DNA of 64,000 nt from an uncultured Collinsella sp. (GCA_934668345.1 CAKUNE010000001.1:62001-126000); one strand, 5' to 3'. Positions 9,178 through 17,873 are shown, counted from the first letter of the stretch. Notes: generated by a model from the sequence alone, not told the origin. Made by a program: numbers and translations.

Positions 9178-10047
9178 TTACTCGCCACGGACCAGACGGT
9201 CAAAGGCAACGACGGTAATGGTGTCGCCGAGCTCCTTGGAGACCTGCTCAGCGTACTTCTTGATGGTGAGGGAGCTGTCCTTGATGAACTCCTGCTCGGT
9301 GAGCACGGACTGCTTGTAGAACTTCTCCAGACGGCCAACAGCCATCTTCTCCTGGATAGCCTCGGGCTTGCCGGACTCGGCAGCCTGGGCCATGTAGATC
9401 TGCTTCTCGTGCTCGACGGTCTCGGCCGGAACCTGATCGCGGGTAGCGCAGATCGGTGCGACGGCGGCAACCTGAAGGGCAACGTCGTGAGCGAAGGTCT
9501 TGAAGGACTCAGCCTGAGCGGTCTCGGCCTTCTCGAAGGCGAACTCGACGAGGACGCCGATCTTACCACCCATGTGGATGTAAGAAGCGAGCGCGCCGTT
9601 CTCGGCCTTGCGGGCGGCGAAGCGGGAAATCTTCATGTTCTCGCCCATGATGTGAATCATCTCGGTGAGCTCGGAGGAAACGGTCTCCTCGCCCATCGGC
9701 TTCTCGAGCAGAGCATCGACATCGGCCGGCTCAGTGGTAGCGACAACCTCAGCGACCTTAGAAGCAAAGCCGGTGAACTTGGCGTTGGAGCCAACGAAGT
9801 CGGTCTCGCAGGAGAGCTCGAGCAGAGCGCCGGTCTTGCCATCCTCGGAGACGAACGCGGCGACAGCGCCCTCGTTGGTCTCACGGCCAGCCTTCTTGGC
9901 AGCCTTGGCAAGGCCGTTCTTACGCAGAACGTCGACAGCGGCGTCCATGTCGCCGTCAGCCTCGACGAGAGCCTTCTTGCACTCCATCATCGGGGAGTCG
10001 GTCATCTCGCGGAGCTGCTTGACCATAGCGGCGGTAATCTGGGCCAT
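9178..10047 (-). CDS. tsf: Elongation factor Ts
   Basis: Nucleotide exchange factor for EF-Tu. The N-terminal UBA-like domain is clear (AAMVKQLREMTDSPMMECKK), followed by DMDAAVDVLRKNGL and the conserved ELSCETDFVGSN core. The frame extends to TTG 10062, but ATG 10047, six bases after AAAGGA, gives the family N-terminus MAQITAAMV, so 289 residues. It lies 45 bases downstream of rpsB and is cotranscribed with it. Confidence 0.98.
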   Translation of the reverse strand: MAQITAAMVKQLREMTDSPMMECKKALVEADGDMDAAVDVLRKNGLAKAAKKAGRETNEGAVAAFVSEDGKTGALLELSCETDFVGSNAKFTGFASKVAEVVATTEPADVDALLEKPMGEETVSSELTEMIHIMGENMKISRFAARKAENGALASYIHMGGKIGVLVEFAFEKAETAQAESFKTFAHDVALQVAAVAPICATRDQVPAETVEHEKQIYMAQAAESGKPEAIQEKMAVGRLEKFYKQSVLTEQEFIKDSSLTIKKYAEQVSKELGDTITVVAFDRLVRGE

Positions 10048-10092
10048 TGTGGTTCCTTTCAAAGAGATGAAAAAGAATTAACTAAGACTGAT

Positions 10093-10821
10093 TTACTCGG
10101 CCTTGGGCTCAGCGGCCATCTCGGCCTCGGAGACCTGCTCCTTGCCGGAGCCAGCGAGGCAGGCGTCAGCCATGAGCTCGCACATAAGGGTGACAGCAGA
10201 GATAGCGTCATCGTTGCAGGGGATGCCGTACTCGACCTCGTCGGGATCGGAGTTGGTGTCGATCAGAGCGACGACGGGGATGTTCAGGCGCTGAGCCTCC
10301 TTGATGGCGTTCTCCTCGCGCTTGGTGTCGATGACGAAGAGAGCCTGGGGCAGACCCTTCATGTCGCGGGCGCCACCGAGGTTGGTCTGGAGCTTGGTGA
10401 GCTCCTTGCCGAGCACAGCCTGCTCCTTCTTGGGGAGCACTGCCATGCGGCCGTCCTCGACCATGGCCTCGAGCTCCTCCATGCGGTTGATGCGGGAGCG
10501 GATGGTGACGAAGTTGGTCAGCATGCCGCCGAGCCAACGCTGGTTGATGTAAGGCATGTTGGCGCGCTCAGCAGCGTTCTTGACGGCCTCCTGAGCCTGC
10601 TTCTTGGTGCCGACGAACAGCACGTTGCCGCCCTTGGCGACGTTCTTGACGAAGGTGTAGGCCTGGTCGGCGTCGAGGATGGTCTGCTTGAGGTCGAGGA
10701 TGTAGATGCCGTTGCGCTCACCGAAGATGAACGGCTTCATCTTGGGGTTCCAGCGACGGGTCTGGTGACCGAAGTGGCAGCCGGCCTCGAGCAGGGTGCG
10801 GATATTAATCTTGGTAGCCAT
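10093..10821 (-). CDS. rpsB: 30S ribosomal protein S2
   Basis: Small-subunit protein at the head-body junction. The N-terminus [19 protein letters not shown] and the internal [12 protein letters not shown] and [12 protein letters not shown] motifs are diagnostic. 242 residues with an acidic Ala/Glu-rich C-terminal tail. AGGAGG precedes the ATG. A strong promoter and a roughly 135-base untranslated leader lie upstream. Confidence 0.98.
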   Translation of the reverse strand: MATKINIRTLLEAGCHFGHQTRRWNPKMKPFIFGERNGIYILDLKQTILDADQAYTFVKNVAKGGNVLFVGTKKQAQEAVKNAAERANMPYINQRWLGGMLTNFVTIRSRINRMEELEAMVEDGRMAVLPKKEQAVLGKELTKLQTNLGGARDMKGLPQALFVIDTKREENAIKEAQRLNIPVVALIDTNSDPDEVEYGIPCNDDAISAVTLMCELMADACLAGSGKEQVSEAEMAAEPKAE

Positions 10822-10956
10822 GTTAAACCTCCTGTGGTTTGCCTCCGCGCGGGGTCATCCTCCAAAACCAACCCGGACATGTGCTACCAAAGCCCGGGCA
10901 CCACGGTATGAAGTAGCCGCGCGTGCGTGATAAAAACCTGTTGCCGTGAAGCAACC
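10822..10956 (-). promoter_or_regulatory. Structured 5' leader of rpsB
   Basis: About 135 untranslated bases separate the predicted transcription start from rpsB. A small hairpin at its very 5' end (10940-10944 with 10951-10955) is followed on the minus strand by TTTTT. A second 5-bp stem (10872-10876 with 10894-10898) encloses a 17-base loop. rpsB leaders in other bacteria bind S2 for autogenous control; a role here is inferred from position and length only. Confidence 0.45.
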
Positions 10957-10962
10957 CGATGA

Positions 10963-10991
10963 ATGATAGCAGGAATGCATCTTCCTGCCAA
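10963..10991 (-). promoter_or_regulatory. Promoter of rpsB-tsf
   Basis: On the minus strand, -35 TTGGCA (10991-10986) and -10 TATCAT (10968-10963) are separated by 17 bases. Both are close to the housekeeping sigma consensus. Confidence 0.75.
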
Positions 10992-11040
10992 CCCGCAATC
11001 AAAACCACACACCTGAGCGCGGCGCGGGACGTCCCAGCCA

Positions 11041-11961
11041 CTATTCGCCGCGGGGATGGGCTTGAGCCACAGCCCGCTTAAGCCGATCGGGTGTGAGATG
11101 CGTGTAGATCTGCGTCGTGGACAGGCTCGCATGGCCCAGCAGCTCTTGAACCGAGCGCAGGTCCGCACCGCCCTCGAGCAAGTCGGTCGCAAAGGTATGG
11201 CGCATCGCATGCGGGGCGATGTCGGCCGGAATGCCGGCGAGCGTCGCCAGCGTATGGAACCGCCGCCGGAGGATGGCGGCGCTCATGCGATTGCCGCGCG
11301 CCGATATAAGCAGCGGATGCGGCCCGGTAGCGAGGTCACGGCGCTTTGCCTGGGCAAGCAACTCCGGCCTCCCCTCCTCAATATAGAGACGCGTCACCTC
11401 GAGCGCACGACGATACAGGGGGACGATACGTTCCTTGCCCCCCTTGCCCCACAGGCGCAACGTGCGTTCGGACCAAGCGATGGACTCCACATTGAGTGCT
11501 GCGAGCTCAGAGATACGGGCGCCAGATGCATAGAGCAGCTCGAGCATCGCCGCATCGCGCAGTCCCGCAGGCGTCGATGTATCAGGCGTCTTGAGCAGCG
11601 CCTCGACCTGCAGGGTCGTAAGGACGCCCGGCAGGTCACGCGGCAGCTTGGGCGATGCGATCGCCGAGACCGCATCGCCCTCGACAATCCCCTCGGCAGC
11701 CATCCAACGATAGAGCGATCGGATAGCCGACAGGTGCGCCGCAAGCGTTCGGGGAGCCACCTGCTCACGCGAAAGCTCGGCAAGATAGCGACGAATGGTG
11801 CGCACGTCGGCAGCGAAGGCATCGATATCCTCGCGCTCGCACCAGGCAGCGAAGCGCTCCAGCCTCGAGCCATAGGCCGTCACCGTGTTGGGAGAAAGTC
11901 CCTCGACGCGTGCGATATAGGCGATAAACGAGTCGACGGTGTCGTACAGGTCAAAGGCTAT
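11041..11961 (-). CDS. xerC: Tyrosine recombinase XerC
   Basis: Site-specific recombinase that resolves chromosome dimers with XerD. With the long start the catalytic residues are Arg149 (GARISEL), Lys173 (WGKGGKER), His251 and Arg254 (HAMRH), His277 (LGHASLSTT) and Tyr286 (IYTH). The first standard start, GTG 11883, has no Shine-Dalgarno and would remove the conserved helix FIAYIARVEGLSPNTV. That helix is encoded in frame upstream with no stop. No ATG, GTG or TTG lies between it and the trmFO end; an ATA at 11961-11959 sits nine bases after GGAGG and overlaps the trmFO stop (ATAG). I therefore extend to ATA (306 residues) with low confidence in the exact start. It is the last gene of the yraN-comM-dprA-trmFO-xerC run. 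Confidence 0.85.
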   Translation of the reverse strand: MAFDLYDTVDSFIAYIARVEGLSPNTVTAYGSRLERFAAWCEREDIDAFAADVRTIRRYLAELSREQVAPRTLAAHLSAIRSLYRWMAAEGIVEGDAVSAIASPKLPRDLPGVLTTLQVEALLKTPDTSTPAGLRDAAMLELLYASGARISELAALNVESIAWSERTLRLWGKGGKERIVPLYRRALEVTRLYIEEGRPELLAQAKRRDLATGPHPLLISARGNRMSAAILRRRFHTLATLAGIPADIAPHAMRHTFATDLLEGGADLRSVQELLGHASLSTTQIYTHLTPDRLKRAVAQAHPRGE

Positions 11962-13295
11962 GACCGGTCGCCTCCAAACAGATCGGGGCGAGTAGACAGA
12001 TAGGCGTCAAGGGCCTCGAGCGCACGGTCCGCATAGGCCTGGTAGCGGTCGCGCTTGCTGCGGCGCTTACCATCCTCGAGTGGCGGCACCAGGCCAAAGT
12101 TGACATGCATGGGCTGATAGCCCACGGTGGCAGGATCGGTCGCATAGCCCACGAGCGCACCCAGGGCACCCACACGCGGCAACTCGACGCCCGCGGCACC
12201 GATAGCATCGGCATAGGTGTTGAGCGCCGCGAGCAGACCTGTCGCCACGGCTTCCATGTACCCCTCGGTGCCGGTGATCTGACCGGCCAGGCGCACACCG
12301 GTACCGGGCACGGCAAAGGTGCCATCGAGCACGTGCGGGGCGTCGACAAAAGTATTGCGGTGCATGACACCGTAGCGGAAGAACTCAGCGTTCTCCAGGC
12401 CCGGCACCATATGGAAGACGCGCTTCTGCTCGCCAAAGGTCAGGTTGGTCTGGAAGCCCACCAGGTTATAGGCGGTCTTCTCCTTGTTCTCGGCACGCAG
12501 CTGAATCGCCGCCCAGGGGCGACGTCCGGTACGCGGGTCGGTGAGGCCGACGGGCTTCATGGCACCAAAGCGGATGGCATCCTTGCCCGTGCGCGCGACC
12601 TCCTCGGCGGGCTGGCAGGCCTGGAACAGATCGCCGCCCTCAAAGTCCTTGAGCACCACGCGGTCGGCCGTGGTAAGCGCCTCGATAAAGGCCTCGTACT
12701 CTTCCTTGTTGAGCGGAGCGTTGAGATAGTCGCCGCTCCCCTGCTCCTCGTAGCGCGACTGCGAGAACAGCACGTCCATATCGAGCGTGGAGGCATCGAC
12801 GATCGGCGCCGCGGCATCGAAGAACGCAAGGGCGTCGCCACCGACGAGCTTCATGACCTCTTCGCTCAGCGCCGGCGAGCACAGGGGGCCGGCGGCAATG
12901 ACCACATGGCCTTCGGGAATCTGCGTGACCTCGCCGCGAACGATCTCGATATTAGGACGGGCGGCAACCTCGGCCTCGACAAGCTCGGAAAACTTGACGC
13001 GGTCGACTGCCAAGGCGCCACCGGCGGGAACAGCCGCGCGATGGGCGCAATCGAGCAGGACTGAACCCATGCGCTCAAGCTCGGCCTTCAGCAAACCAGC
13101 CGCGGAATCCGGACGGGTCGACTTAAACGAATTGGAACAGACGAGCTCTGCCAGGTGATCGGTATGGTGGGCCGGGGAGCTCACCTGGGGGCGCATCTCG
13201 CACAGCTTTACGGCAAACCCGCGGTCTGCCAGTTGGATCGCACATTCCGAACCCGCCAGACCGCCACCGATAACCGTCACCTGATCAAACAGCAT
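11958..13295 (-). CDS. trmFO: Methylenetetrahydrofolate-tRNA-(uracil-5-)-methyltransferase
   Basis: FAD- and folate-dependent enzyme forming ribothymidine at U54 of tRNA. The N-terminal FAD-binding VTVIGGGLAGSECA is followed by LCEMRP and ELVCSNSFKS, which are diagnostic for TrmFO (formerly Gid), and by MHRNTFVDAPHVL and GQITGTEGYMEA. ATG 13295, about seven bases after AAAGGTG, is preferred over TTG 13301; 445 residues. It sits between dprA and xerC, as in many Gram-positives. Confidence 0.96.
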   Translation of the reverse strand: MLFDQVTVIGGGLAGSECAIQLADRGFAVKLCEMRPQVSSPAHHTDHLAELVCSNSFKSTRPDSAAGLLKAELERMGSVLLDCAHRAAVPAGGALAVDRVKFSELVEAEVAARPNIEIVRGEVTQIPEGHVVIAAGPLCSPALSEEVMKLVGGDALAFFDAAAPIVDASTLDMDVLFSQSRYEEQGSGDYLNAPLNKEEYEAFIEALTTADRVVLKDFEGGDLFQACQPAEEVARTGKDAIRFGAMKPVGLTDPRTGRRPWAAIQLRAENKEKTAYNLVGFQTNLTFGEQKRVFHMVPGLENAEFFRYGVMHRNTFVDAPHVLDGTFAVPGTGVRLAGQITGTEGYMEAVATGLLAALNTYADAIGAAGVELPRVGALGALVGYATDPATVGYQPMHVNFGLVPPLEDGKRRSKRDRYQAYADRALEALDAYLSTRPDLFGGDRS

Positions 13296-13309
13296 CTGCA
13301 AACACCTTT

Positions 13310-14245
13310 CTAATTGACACGTTTTCCATTGTGACCGAAGGGTGTCTGGGCGTGAAGGGCAAACTTGGAGGGCGCATACCTTCCATCCATCATGCGCTCG
13401 ATAAGGCCCTCGAGTTCAAGCGAACCCAGGAGTTTGAGTACGCCGACGGCATCGAGCGAGACGAGCGCCGCGATGTCGTCGACTTTGAGCGGAGAGGCGA
13501 TGAGCGCATGCATCACGGTCTGCTGCGTTTGATCCAGGTCGGCAATGCCGGGAGCATCGGGGCGCGAGTAGCGCAGGGTGCCGTAGATTCGCGAGATGGC
13601 CATCTCAATAGACTCCTCGTCAATAATGCAGCAGGCCCCGTTGGCGATGAGGTAGTTGGTCCCGCGCGACTCGGGTGACAAAATGGAACCCGGTACCGCA
13701 AGCAGTTCTCGCCCCAGGTCCATGGCGGCCTCCGCCGTCGAGAACGTGCCCGAGGGCATGCCGGCCTCCGACACGAAAAGCGCCTGCGAAAGCGCGGCAA
13801 TCACCCGGTTACGCCGCGGAAAGGCAAACTTGCGAGGACCCATGCCCCACGGGGAGATCGACACGACCGCGCCACCCGTATCGAGCGTGCGCGTAATAAG
13901 CCCCGCGCTCGAGCGCGGATAGACCACGTCGGCGCCCGTCCCCAGCACCACGACGTGTTTGCCGCCAGCGTTGACCGCAGCCCAACCCGAGGCCTGGTCG
14001 CAACCGACCGCGCCGCCCGAAACTACCGCCACTCCCGCCTCGACCGCCACCTTTGCCGCAAGCTCTGCCACGGCAAGACCATACGGCGAGGCCTTGCGCG
14101 CGCCGATGATGGAGAGCGCGGGCGTCGAAAGCACCTCGGGGTTGCCGCGCACATAGAGCGTCTGGGGTACATCAGAAAGCTCCAAAACAGTCTCGGGATA
14201 CAACGCATCACCTGGATGCAGCTCGAAGGTCCCCTCGGTCATCAT
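13310..14245 (-). CDS. dprA: DNA-processing protein DprA, short form
   Basis: Loads RecA on incoming single-stranded DNA in natural transformation. The Rossmann-type core is clear: LSIIGARKASPYG, VVSGGAVGCDQASGWAA, VVVLGTGADVVYP, PRRNRVIAALSQA and SRGTNYLIANGA. A C-terminal winged-helix segment follows (about 245-300). ATG 14245 overlaps the comM stop (ATGA) and follows AGGAGG; a second ATG at 14242 is equally possible. The product is about 311 residues and lacks the roughly 60-residue N-terminal SAM-like domain of canonical DprA. The upstream part of the open frame overlaps comM and looks non-coding. Confidence 0.92.
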   Translation of the reverse strand: MMTEGTFELHPGDALYPETVLELSDVPQTLYVRGNPEVLSTPALSIIGARKASPYGLAVAELAAKVAVEAGVAVVSGGAVGCDQASGWAAVNAGGKHVVVLGTGADVVYPRSSAGLITRTLDTGGAVVSISPWGMGPRKFAFPRRNRVIAALSQALFVSEAGMPSGTFSTAEAAMDLGRELLAVPGSILSPESRGTNYLIANGACCIIDEESIEMAISRIYGTLRYSRPDAPGIADLDQTQQTVMHALIASPLKVDDIAALVSLDAVGVLKLLGSLELEGLIERMMDGRYAPSKFALHAQTPFGHNGKRVN

Positions 14246-15765
14246 TGGTCCCTCCTTCCCTGGTACATCGCCGCCTCGAGCACGTGGTCCTGCGTCACTT
14301 GGTCGCTCTCGGCGACATCTGCGATCGTGCGCGCGATACGCACCAGGCGCACGATGCCGCGGCCCGTGAGATGCGTGCGCTTCGACAGGCCGAGCACACA
14401 CTTCTCCGCCGCATCATCGAGCTCAAAGGTCGAAACGACGCCGTCAATAGACCGCGTCTCATCATCCTCGGCCTCGGCATCCGCATCGTCCATACGGGAT
14501 TCGCGCCAAGCGCGAAAAGCGCGACCGCGCACAACGTAGTCACGCAACTCGGCAGACGACATACCCTCCGCACCCTCGATAATCACTTGGGGGTCGGGAC
14601 GGGTCACATCGATCATCATGTCGATACGGTCGGCCAAAGGACCGCGCAGTTTAGACCGATAACGCTCGACCATCGCCGCCGAGCAGCGACACGGCACCTC
14701 ACGATCGCCCAAAAAGCCACAGGGGCAGGGATTGCTCGCAGCCAGCAGCTGAAAGCGCGACGGGAAGGTAAAGGCCCCGTCGACGCGTACGATCCTCACA
14801 TAACCGCGTTCGATAGGCTGACGCAGCGTCTGCAGCACACCCGTGGGAAACTCGGCAAGCTCGTCCAAAAAGAGCACGCCGCCATGAGCAAGGCTGATCT
14901 CACCCGGGTGCACCGGGCGCCCGCCGCCGATAAGGCCTGCGGTCGAAATACTGTGGTGGGGACTGCGGAAGGGCCGATGACCTGCCAATAATCCATCGAT
15001 GTTCTCGCCCAAGACCGAATGGATGCACAGCGCCTCCTGCTGGTCCTCAACGGAAAGCTCGGGCAGGATGCCGGTCATACGACGGGCGAGCATCGTCTTG
15101 CCCGATCCCGGGGACCCGATCATAAGCAAACCGAGCTCACCTGCCGCCGCAAGCGCCATGCCGCGTTTAGCGACTTCCTGCCCCAGCACGTCGGCATAGT
15201 CGAGTTCGGGCTCAAAGGTCGCCTCGACACCCTCAGAATCCAAGTAGTGCCGCGCGGCATCGCCCATACCGTGGGCAAGTTGCGAGAGATGATCAATAAA
15301 GCCACAGTCCACGCCCGCGAGCGGCACATGCTGATCTGACCTGCCCGCGATAAAGGAAAGCCCCATATCGCGCGCGAGCAGCTGGAACGCCACCTCACCC
15401 TTGACGGGCAACACCGTACCGTCCAGACCAAGTTCGCCCGCGATAAGGCAACGATCAAGGTTGTCGCGGGGAATCTGCCCATCCGCCGCCAGCACCGCGA
15501 TGGCGATGGGCAGATCAAAGCCGCTACCGGTCTTGCGAATATCGCCGGGCGCCAGATTGACCGTAATGCCCGAGCGCGGGATCTCGAACCCGGCGGAGCG
15601 CATCGCACAGCGAATACGACCGCGTGACTCCATCACCTCCATACTCGGGATACCGAGCATCTGAATGCCCGGGATGCCACCGGCAAGCGAAACCTCGACG
15701 GTTACGGGAATTGCCTCGACGCCGCGGATACAGGCCGCGTGAACGGCAAAAGTATCGAACGCCAT
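14242..15765 (-). CDS. comM: YifB/ComM-family Mg chelatase-like AAA+ ATPase
   Basis: Hexameric helicase-like ATPase that aids branch migration during recombination of transformed DNA. In order: an N-terminal ChlI-like fold (EVSLAGGIPGIQMLGIPS, NLAPGDIRKTGSGFDLP), Walker A GSPGSGKTM, Walker B GGVLFLDELAEF, a Cys cluster (NPCPCGFLGDREVPCRCS) and the C-terminal HLTGRGIVRLVRIARTIAD. The ATG overlaps the yraN stop by one base (TGATG), giving 507 residues. The open frame extends further upstream but only over yraN. Adjacent to dprA, as in many genomes. Confidence 0.95.
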   Translation of the reverse strand: MAFDTFAVHAACIRGVEAIPVTVEVSLAGGIPGIQMLGIPSMEVMESRGRIRCAMRSAGFEIPRSGITVNLAPGDIRKTGSGFDLPIAIAVLAADGQIPRDNLDRCLIAGELGLDGTVLPVKGEVAFQLLARDMGLSFIAGRSDQHVPLAGVDCGFIDHLSQLAHGMGDAARHYLDSEGVEATFEPELDYADVLGQEVAKRGMALAAAGELGLLMIGSPGSGKTMLARRMTGILPELSVEDQQEALCIHSVLGENIDGLLAGHRPFRSPHHSISTAGLIGGGRPVHPGEISLAHGGVLFLDELAEFPTGVLQTLRQPIERGYVRIVRVDGAFTFPSRFQLLAASNPCPCGFLGDREVPCRCSAAMVERYRSKLRGPLADRIDMMIDVTRPDPQVIIEGAEGMSSAELRDYVVRGRAFRAWRESRMDDADAEAEDDETRSIDGVVSTFELDDAAEKCVLGLSKRTHLTGRGIVRLVRIARTIADVAESDQVTQDHVLEAAMYQGRRDQ

Positions 15766-16250
15766 CACGACACCTGCCAATCGAACGCGTTGTACTGGTG
15801 CTCGATCTCGGCGATATGCCCGCCACGAATGGTGACACCCACGGCATCGAAGCGAATCGCCTTGAGCGGATAATGCTCCATGAGGTAGCAACTTGCGATG
15901 CGGCGGTAGCGGCGTTGCTTTTGAGCGTCCACGGCTTCCTCGGGAAAGACCCGCGTGCTGCAATCCAATGCAACGCGTCTGGTCTTGACCTCGGCCATCA
16001 CCACGACATCGTCGAGTTCATCGAGCAGCACCAGATCGGCCTCGCCCTCAGTGCAACGATAACCCTGCTCCAGCAAGGTGTAGCCGCGCTCGTTAAAGTA
16101 GTCGATGGTGATCAGCTCACCCAGCATGCCCAGCTCGCGGGGACTGAGCCCCTTGATAAACTCGGGCGTCATCGCCCCGCAGTCGAGCTCGCCGTTTTCC
16201 CAACGCTCCTTGAGCTGCTGCGTCTTGCTCTTTTTGCTTGCGACACTCAT
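15765..16250 (-). CDS. yraN: YraN family (UPF0102) nuclease-like protein
   Basis: Restriction-endonuclease-fold protein usually encoded near rnhB and comM; its role is not well defined. The family core LGMLGELITIDYFNERGY, then EGEADLVLLDE and AEVKTRR, preserves the Glu, Asp, Glu and Lys expected of the nuclease-like site. The start ATG 16250, about five bases after AAGGAGA, gives 161 residues. Some 55 residues precede the core, longer than the typical 115-130-residue protein, and include the Lys/Gln-rich segment SVASKKSKTQQLKE. Confidence 0.85.
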   Translation of the reverse strand: MSVASKKSKTQQLKERWENGELDCGAMTPEFIKGLSPRELGMLGELITIDYFNERGYTLLEQGYRCTEGEADLVLLDELDDVVVMAEVKTRRVALDCSTRVFPEEAVDAQKQRRYRRIASCYLMEHYPLKAIRFDAVGVTIRGGHIAEIEHQYNAFDWQVS

Positions 16251-16348
16251 GGGGTCTCCTTTCCCGCACGCTGCATTGCCCCGATGATGAGGGCGCCTTT
16301 CATGCGGGTAAGTACCGGAAGCAAACCAAAAGCTGACCAAATGCCGTC

Positions 16349-16390
16349 AAAAAACGGGCCGTACGCAGCAATGGTGTTGCATACGGCCCG
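16349..16390 (-). terminator. Terminator downstream of rnhB
   Basis: Nine-base perfect arms (16355-16363 and 16382-16390) with an 18-base loop, followed on the minus strand by TTTTTT. It separates the rplS-rnhB unit from yraN. The remaining 16251-16348 should hold the yraN promoter, but I could not pick a convincing one. Confidence 0.85.
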
Positions 16391-16439
16391 CTACCAGCAG
16401 GTTTATAAAACCCCAGAGGTCCCTGTCTCCACAATTAAC

Positions 16440-17228
16440 CTAGAAAAGGCGCTCAGTCTGCAGAAAGTTTCCGCAAAAGCTCACGCGGTGCAGTGGACAA
16501 AGTCCATGTTTGCGAATGGCCTCGATGTGCTCGGGGCTCGCGTAGCCCTTCGACTCGGCCAGATGGTACTCGGGATACTCGGCGTCGTACTCGACCATCA
16601 TCTCGTCACGCGTGACCTTGGCCATGATGGACGCCGCGGCGATGCAGGCGATTTTGGCATCGCCCTTCACCACATCGCGCTCGTTAGGAACGGCGCCCAA
16701 GGGGTTGCCATCCATGAGGACGCAGTCGGGTTCAAGTCCCGTATCAGCCACGGCGCCCGCAACGGCGGCACGGATAGCACGGGCCATGCCCATCTCATCG
16801 ATATCCTTCGGCGCGATATGGCAAAAACCGATCGCCGTCGCTACCTCGGCAATCTTCACTGAGAGCAACTCGCGGCGCGCGGGCGTGAGCTTTTTTGAAT
16901 CGTTGATACCCCAGACGCGCGGCTCCATAGGAAGACAGACGGCGCATACCGTCAAAGGGCCGGCCACCGATCCGCGACCCACCTCGTCGACACCAACGAC
17001 CACCCCATCGCCGCCAAGCTCATGCATAAGCTCGTACATGTCATTGACGCGCTCGCGCTCGGCAAGCTCTTTGGCATGGCGTTTGAGGGCGCGCTCACAA
17101 GCCTTGATCACCTGCTGGCGCGGGTCCTCGCGATAATGCTCTACGAGGGCGGGAATCTCCTCAAACGTAGCGCTCGCCAACTCACCGGCAACCTGCGATG
17201 CCGAAACCGAGCTCGTCATATTGGCCAT
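16440..17228 (-). CDS. rnhB: Ribonuclease HII
   Basis: Cleaves RNA in RNA-DNA hybrids and at single ribonucleotides. The DEDD-type residues are visible in VGVDEVGRGSVAGPL, VLMDGNPLG and GDAKIACIAAASIMAKVTRD; DSKKL is the substrate-contacting motif. About 80 residues precede the catalytic core (DPRQQVIKACERALKRHAKE), as in the Gram-positive long form. Start ATG 17228, six bases after AGGAGGG, is preferred to ATG 17246, which lies upstream of that site. 262 residues. Confidence 0.95.
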   Translation of the reverse strand: MANMTSSVSASQVAGELASATFEEIPALVEHYREDPRQQVIKACERALKRHAKELAERERVNDMYELMHELGGDGVVVGVDEVGRGSVAGPLTVCAVCLPMEPRVWGINDSKKLTPARRELLSVKIAEVATAIGFCHIAPKDIDEMGMARAIRAAVAGAVADTGLEPDCVLMDGNPLGAVPNERDVVKGDAKIACIAAASIMAKVTRDEMMVEYDAEYPEYHLAESKGYASPEHIEAIRKHGLCPLHRVSFCGNFLQTERLF

Positions 17229-17257
17229 ACCAGGCCCTCCTTGCATGCAAATCAGAT

Positions 17258-17287
17258 AAAAAGAAGGGCCACCCGAAGGTGACCCTT
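17258..17287 (-). terminator. Terminator downstream of rplS
   Basis: Ten-base arms (17264-17273 and 17278-17287) with one G-T pair and a 4-base loop, followed on the minus strand by CTTTTT. It lies just ahead of rnhB, which may be expressed by read-through. Confidence 0.8.
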
Positions 17288-17321
17288 GTGTCCAAACGAG
17301 TGGACAGACGCTGCGATCTTC

Positions 17322-17663
17322 TTAGCGCTTCTCGGGGATGCGAGCAGCCTTGCCCACCTTGTCGCGGAGGTAGTACAGCTTGGCGCGACGGACGCGACCA
17401 TGACGAACGACCTCGAGCTTGGCGATCTTGGGGCTGTGAAGCGGGAAGGTACGCTCAACACCGACACCGAAGGACATCTTGCGGACGGTGAAGGTCTCGC
17501 GGGCACCGGCGCCGGCCATGCGGATGACGTCGCCCTGGAAGACCTGGATGCGCTCGCGGTCGCCTTCCTTAATGCGGTAGTGAACCTTGACGTTGTCGGC
17601 GACGCGAACCTGAGGAATGTCCTCGCGGATCTGCTGACGCTCGATTGCGCGGATGTAATCCAT
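17322..17663 (-). CDS. rplS: 50S ribosomal protein L19
   Basis: Large-subunit protein at the 30S-50S interface. The conserved core [20 protein letters not shown], then [15 protein letters not shown] and the C-terminal [10 protein letters not shown], is complete. ATG 17663, seven bases after AAGGA, gives 113 residues. Preceded by its own promoter and a leader of about 63 bases. Confidence 0.98.
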   Translation of the reverse strand: MDYIRAIERQQIREDIPQVRVADNVKVHYRIKEGDRERIQVFQGDVIRMAGAGARETFTVRKMSFGVGVERTFPLHSPKIAKLEVVRHGRVRRAKLYYLRDKVGKAARIPEKR

Positions 17664-17687
17664 GTGCAATTCCTTACTCTTCTAGAG

Positions 17688-17711
17688 GTGCCGTACCACC
17701 CTGGCCGGCAC
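17688..17711 (-). promoter_or_regulatory. Hairpin in the rplS leader
   Basis: Six-base perfect arms (17688-17693 and 17706-17711) around a 12-base loop, in the short untranslated leader about 25 bases before the rplS start. L19 leaders with autoregulatory structures are known in other Gram-positives; function here is inferred from position alone. Confidence 0.4.
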
Positions 17712-17732
17712 GTAGTTGAACAAACGTATTCG

Positions 17733-17760
17733 AGTATACACGCGCGGGTTTCTGCTGCAA
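17733..17760 (-). promoter_or_regulatory. Promoter of rplS
   Basis: On the minus strand, -35 TTGCAG (17760-17755) and -10 TATACT (17738-17733) with a 16-base spacer. Confidence 0.7.
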
Positions 17761-17805
17761 GAACAATTTTTTGCGCAGACAAAAAGACAAAACCCGCACA
17801 TGATA

Positions 17806-17835
17806 ACCGCCCGCCTCACGAAAGAGACGGGCGGT
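17806..17835 (-). terminator. Probable terminator downstream of ppdK
   Basis: Twelve-base arms (17806-17817 and 17824-17835) with one G-T pair and a 6-base loop, 38 bases past the ppdK stop. On the minus strand the T-rich tract begins only after another 12 bases, so termination efficiency is uncertain. Confidence 0.6.
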
Positions 17836-17873
17836 ATGAAGGGGGACTACGCTAGGCGTCGATGCGCAGGGGG

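Noticed and set aside
11041..11961. Phage or island integrase
   Set aside because: Sequence, size and neighbourhood (trmFO, dprA, comM) fit housekeeping XerC; no attachment-site repeats or other mobile genes were seen.
14246..14401. N-terminal extension of DprA encoded upstream of 14245
   Set aside because: The 52 extra residues are Arg/Ala/His-rich, overlap comM in another frame and lack a ribosome site.
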